Made by a program: the position numbers and the translations under genes. The notes under the pieces are model-generated. The model saw nothing but the letters and a program-made list of their open reading frames with translations, was not told the DNA's origin and made no database searches. A DNA stretch of 64,000 bases from an uncultured Neptuniibacter sp. GTDB lineage: Bacteria > Pseudomonadota > Gammaproteobacteria > Pseudomonadales > Balneatricaceae. Of this stretch, positions 60,811 through 64,000 are shown piece after piece. The stretch is taken from contig NZ_CANMIR010000006.1 of NCBI RefSeq assembly GCF_947498015.1, positions 1 through 64,000 of the forward strand, written 5' to 3'. Every line of letters begins with the position of its first letter. Within the stretch, counting starts at the first letter, position 1.

Positions 60811-60895
60811 TCGTATTATCCGTATCTGTGAGTAAAGCGGATAATAGTATCGGTGATAAATATACCGATGAACAGTTTGAATTTCGTCTGTGCAT

Positions 60896-60922
60896 AAAAA
60901 AACCCGCTGAGAGCGGGTTTTT
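60896..60922 (-). terminator. Terminator after accC
   Basis: An 11-bp perfect stem (aaaaacccgct with agcgggttttt), a 3-base loop and a run of Ts in the leftward direction, 18 bases after the accC stop. It separates aroQ-accBC from prmA. Confidence 0.9.
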
Positions 60923-60939
60923 GAGAATGGTCAGAGCAC

Positions 60940-62280
60940 TTACAGGCCCAGTTTTTTCTCGAGGTAATGAATGTTGACTCCGCCTTCTTGGAATTTGGCG
61001 TCATTCATTATGTCCTGCTGAAGCGGGATATTGCTGCGGATACCATCCACGAGCATCTCGTCCAGTGCGATATTCATGCGACGCATGGCGATCTCTCGAT
61101 CTTCACCATAACTGATCAGTTTGGCAATCAGTGAGTCATAGTGAGGGGGTACTGTATAGCCATTATACAGATGTGAATCCACGCGGATGCCGTTGCCACC
61201 CGGAGCATGAAAATGTTTGATCGTGCCTGGGCTTGGAAGGAATGTCTTAGGGTCTTCTGCATTAATACGGCACTCAAACGAGTGGCCTTGAACCTTAATG
61301 TCTTCCTGTTTCAGCGACAGGGGTAAACCGGATGCTATACGTAGCTGTTCTTTAACGATATCAACACCTGTAATCATCTCTGTTACAGGGTGCTCTACCT
61401 GAACGCGAGTGTTCATTTCGATGAAATAGAACCCGCCATTCTCGTATAGGAATTCAAATGTACCAGCGCCACGGTAGCCAATTTCGATACATGCATCAAC
61501 GCATGCTTGTAGAACCTGAGCGCGTGCATCCTGGTCGAGATGAGGTGCTGGCGCTTCCTCAACGACTTTCTGATGACGACGCTGCATTGAGCAGTCGCGA
61601 TCATACAGGTGTATTGCATTACCCTGGCCATCCGCCAGAACCTGCACTTCTACGTGGCGCGGGTTCTCGAGGAATTTCTCCATGTAAACAGTATCGTCAC
61701 CAAAAGCAGCTGCTGCTTCAGATTGGGTTACATGGATAGAGTTAATAAGAGACGCTTCAGAGTGCACGACGCGCATGCCTCGTCCACCACCGCCAGCAGC
61801 AGCTTTGATGATTACAGGGTAACCAATACGTTTGGCAATGGCGCGAATCTCGTCGCTGTCATCAGACAGTGCACCATCTGAGCCTGGTACTGTAGGTACA
61901 CCGGCTTTCTTCATGGCTTCAATGGCGGAAACTTTATCACCCATAAGGCGGATGGTTTCAGCTTTTGGGCCTATAAATGTAAATCCTGAGCGTTCAACCT
62001 GTTCTGCAAAGTCAGCATTTTCAGCCAGGAAACCATAGCCTGGGTGAATACCAACAGCATCAGTGACTTCAGCTGCACTGATAATTGAAGGGACGTTCAG
62101 ATAACTTTGAGGTGATGGCGCCGGGCCAATACATACAGCTTCATCCGCGAGACGTACGTGCATCAGATCGCGATCTGCTGTGGAGTGGATAGCAACAGTT
62201 TTTATATCCAGCTCTTTACACGCGCGCAGAATGCGCAGTGCTATTTCACCTCGGTTAGCAATGACTACTTTATCGAGCAT
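60940..62280 (-). CDS. accC: Acetyl-CoA carboxylase, biotin carboxylase subunit
   Basis: A 446-residue ATP-grasp enzyme that carboxylates biotin on AccB in the first step of fatty-acid synthesis. [18 protein letters not shown] begins it; [13 protein letters not shown] is the glycine-rich ATP loop; [17 protein letters not shown] and [14 protein letters not shown] are catalytic-site motifs. Length equals E. coli AccC within a few residues. Downstream of accB by 32 bases. Confidence 0.98.
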   Translation of the reverse strand: MLDKVVIANRGEIALRILRACKELDIKTVAIHSTADRDLMHVRLADEAVCIGPAPSPQSYLNVPSIISAAEVTDAVGIHPGYGFLAENADFAEQVERSGFTFIGPKAETIRLMGDKVSAIEAMKKAGVPTVPGSDGALSDDSDEIRAIAKRIGYPVIIKAAAGGGGRGMRVVHSEASLINSIHVTQSEAAAAFGDDTVYMEKFLENPRHVEVQVLADGQGNAIHLYDRDCSMQRRHQKVVEEAPAPHLDQDARAQVLQACVDACIEIGYRGAGTFEFLYENGGFYFIEMNTRVQVEHPVTEMITGVDIVKEQLRIASGLPLSLKQEDIKVQGHSFECRINAEDPKTFLPSPGTIKHFHAPGGNGIRVDSHLYNGYTVPPHYDSLIAKLISYGEDREIAMRRMNIALDEMLVDGIRSNIPLQQDIMNDAKFQEGGVNIHYLEKKLGL

Positions 62281-62312
62281 CGAATGGAGATCCTTGCTTA
62301 TGCGTTAAAGGC

Positions 62313-62753
62313 TTAAACGATAGTGACCAGAGGTTGATCAAATTCAACAGGCTGACCATCTTCTGCCAGAATTGCTTCAACTACACCTGACTTGTCAGCT
62401 TCGATCTGGTTCATCATCTTCATCGCTTCGACAATGCAAAGTACGTCACCAGCTTTAACAGTCTGTCCTACCTCAACAAAAGCAGGAGAGCTTGGGGATG
62501 GTGAGCTGTAGAAGGTACCAACCATTGGCGATTTAACAACATGGCCAGTGAACTTAGGTGCTTCAGGCTCTGCTGCTGGTGCCGCTGCTGCTGCAACAGG
62601 AGCTGCCTGTGCTACAGGAGCCGCAACAGGGGCAGCGACAACATTTGCGCCACGGCTGATGCGTACAGACTCTTCGCCCTCTTTAATTTCAATTTCGTTG
62701 ATGTTGGATTCTTCCAACAGCTCAATCAGTTTCTTGACTTTACGAATGTCCAT
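62313..62753 (-). CDS. accB: Biotin carboxyl carrier protein
   Basis: A 146-residue protein. An N-terminal helical segment ([22 protein letters not shown]) and an Ala/Pro-rich linker (about 37-67, repeating APVA) lead to the biotinyl domain, with the biotin-acceptor lysine in [10 protein letters not shown] (about residue 112). It carries the carboxybiotin between AccC and the carboxyltransferase. Confidence 0.98.
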   Translation of the reverse strand: MDIRKVKKLIELLEESNINEIEIKEGEESVRISRGANVVAAPVAAPVAQAAPVAAAAAPAAEPEAPKFTGHVVKSPMVGTFYSSPSPSSPAFVEVGQTVKAGDVLCIVEAMKMMNQIEADKSGVVEAILAEDGQPVEFDQPLVTIV

Positions 62754-62790
62754 TCTGATCTATGTCTCTCTAACTATCAGTAAAAAATTG

Positions 62791-63231
62791 TTATTTTGCG
62801 AGCCGCAAATTAGCCGCTTGCAAGGCAAATTCGTACCCTTGGGCACCGCAACCACAGATTACGCCAACTGCGATATCTGAAAGGAAGGAGTGGTGCCTGA
62901 ACTTCTCCCGTGCATGCACGTTAGAAAGGTGAACTTCAATAAAAGGTATATCGACCCCCAGTAACGCATCACGAATAGCTACACTGGTGTGCGTGAACGC
63001 TGCGGGGTTGATAATAATAAAGTCTACGTTTTCATCCTGGGCTTGATGAATGCGTTCAATCAGGATGTATTCACGGTTGCTTTGACAATGAAGTAGTTCA
63101 TGGCCCATACCGTGAGCCTTGGTGATTAAGTCCTGGCAAATATCGTTCAGGGTCTCGCGTCCATAAACTTCAGGTTCGCGCTTACCGAGAAGATTTAAGT
63201 TGGGGCCGTTTAAAAGCAGGATTTTTGCCAT
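62791..63231 (-). CDS. aroQ: Type II 3-dehydroquinate dehydratase
   Basis: A 146-residue shikimate-pathway enzyme. [19 protein letters not shown] at the N-terminus contains the catalytic tyrosine (Tyr23 region) and arginine; [18 protein letters not shown] and [17 protein letters not shown] supply the asparagine and histidines of the active site. It is 37 bases ahead of accB, the usual aroQ-accB-accC group. Confidence 0.97.
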   Translation of the reverse strand: MAKILLLNGPNLNLLGKREPEVYGRETLNDICQDLITKAHGMGHELLHCQSNREYILIERIHQAQDENVDFIIINPAAFTHTSVAIRDALLGVDIPFIEVHLSNVHAREKFRHHSFLSDIAVGVICGCGAQGYEFALQAANLRLAK

Positions 63232-63539
63232 TACTATTTCCTGGACTCAGGTAGAACTACATAATTAGCCAGCATAGTTTGCCGTAGTCTTGTTGGGTTG
63301 TCTACAAGTTAGCAAGTTTTTGATGTTTTGCCACATTTTTGCCGAAATTACCTTCTAAATCCCTACTAAGAATGAATTTGCTATGAATAAATGCTGCTAA
63401 ATTAAATTAGGTTAATCTAATATTGATTCTTTCGGCTATATTTGAGAGCAGTTAGCTACAGTATTATTGACGTTTGGCTCTGATTTATGGATATTGCAAT
63501 GCGGTAATACGGTTTTTTTTGCTGTTAAGGGAAATGTTG
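63232..63539. other. 308-base divergent aroQ / parA-like intergenic region
   Basis: A strongly AT-rich spacer. It holds an imperfect palindrome, attaggttaatctaat (about 63406-63421), and a candidate rightward promoter listed separately. No RNA gene or ORF is supported. Confidence 0.5.
63467..63495 (+). promoter_or_regulatory. Candidate sigma-70 promoter of the ParA-like gene
   Basis: TTGACG (63467-63472) and GATATT (63490-63495) are 17 bases apart, close to consensus at -35 and weaker at -10. Transcription would start about 38 bases before the ATG. Confidence 0.4.
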
Positions 63540-64000
63540 ATGATCAAGCGTGTTGTGTTTAATCAGAAGGGTGGTGTTGGGAAATCCAGTATCGCGATTA
63601 ACCTGGCAGCGATTAGTGCCGCTCGGGGTAAGCGGACTTTGGTTGTTGATCTGGACCCGCAATGCAACTCCAGCCACTATCTGTTGGGAGAAAACTATCA
63701 GGAGGTTACTCCAGATATTCGTGATTTCTTTGAGCAGACCCTCACTTTCCAGTTGAAACCCAACGGACCAGAACATTTTATCCACCAGACAACCTATGAA
63801 AATCTTGATCTGTTACCTGCAAATGCAGAGCTAGGTGATCTGCAGTCAAAGCTAGAATCCAAGCATAAGATCTATAAATTGAGAGATGCTCTGGAAAAAC
63901 TCAGTGATACTTATGATGTGGTGTATATCGATACACCGCCGGCGTTCAACTTTTTCACCCTTTCGGCACTGGTTGCTGCGGAACGTTGTCTAATACCGTT
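63540..64000 (+). CDS. ParA/Soj-family ATPase, partial (runs off the window)
   Basis: The first 153 residues of a ParA-type ATPase. The deviant Walker A KGGVGKS is at residues 10-16, LVVDLDPQCNSS at about 34-45, and the Walker B-like VVYIDTPPAFNFF near 128-140. ATG 63540 has aaggg eight bases upstream; an ATG at 63534 is too close to it. It is a chromosomal orphan type, since no parB is visible before it; the downstream context lies outside the window. Cargo unknown. Confidence 0.88.
   Translation, partial: MIKRVVFNQKGGVGKSSIAINLAAISAARGKRTLVVDLDPQCNSSHYLLGENYQEVTPDIRDFFEQTLTFQLKPNGPEHFIHQTTYENLDLLPANAELGDLQSKLESKHKIYKLRDALEKLSDTYDVVYIDTPPAFNFFTLSALVAAERCLIP

Overview
The window is 64 kb of chromosome from a marine-type gammaproteobacterium, most like the Oceanospirillales (Neptunomonas / Neptuniibacter / Amphritea / Marinobacterium kind). 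This is inferred from gene order and protein resemblance only, since no search was run. Supporting blocks are sdhE-ygfX next to nadB, rpoE-rseA-rseC-degP-lepA-lepB-rnc-era-recO-pdxJ-acpS, dusB-fis-purH-purD, aroQ-accB-accC-prmA and prkA-yeaH-spoVR. Almost all of the window is ordinary core genome. There is no prophage, insertion sequence, integron, CRISPR array or recognisable defence island.

Layout. 1-3500: the 3' part of an rRNA operon (tRNA-Ala(UGC), boxA leader, 23S, 5S, terminator). 3688-5949: sdhE, ygfX and the convergent nadB. 6205-16154: a long rightward block in which the sigma-E envelope stress genes lead into lepA, lepB, a pilin-like DUF4845 gene, rnc, era, recO, pdxJ and acpS. 16161-19792: a four-enzyme sugar/sugar-acid catabolism set in two convergent pairs (SDR and lactonase-like hydrolase; enolase-superfamily dehydratase and class II aldolase). 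19793-22803: an iron-regulated-looking intergenic region with a tiny ORF, a hydrolase-OsmC fusion, an AraC regulator and a LysE exporter. 23023-34628: cysM, relA-mazG-unknown, ppc, adk, hemH-rlmB and a DEAD-box helicase. 34694-39687: acetate/acyl kinase with phosphotransacylase, then a GGDEF/EAL protein. 39996-46848: DUF2333, PilZ, HIT, and spoVR-yeaH-prkA. 47026-51274: leucine dehydrogenase with the E1alpha, E1beta and E2 subunits of a branched-chain 2-oxoacid dehydrogenase. 51678-54454: a LysM/FecR surface protein translationally coupled to a CHASE2 membrane protein. 54480-63231: purD, purH, fis, dusB, a zinc-ribbon DUF3426 protein, prmA, accC, accB and aroQ, all leftward. 63540-end: the start of a ParA-like ATPase.

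Most interesting points. (1) The anti-sigma factor gene after rpoE is an RseA protein carrying an RseB-type C-terminal domain, while a separate rseB and its large lipid-sensing domain are absent. (2) Two Fur-box-like palindromes 33 bp apart precede a 36-codon hydrophobic ORF and a weak hairpin at 19905-20094; this could be an unannotated iron-regulated microprotein or small RNA. (3) A 13-copy hexanucleotide microsatellite encodes a Thr-Glu linker in the DUF3426 protein. (4) The CHASE2 sensor has no output domain. (5) The branched-chain dehydrogenase operon lacks E3, and a Ptb-like/kinase pair lies about 10 kb away, an echo of the Bacillus bkd operon. None amounts to a wholly new system. The RseA-RseB hybrid and the Fur-box locus are the best candidates for something not yet described.
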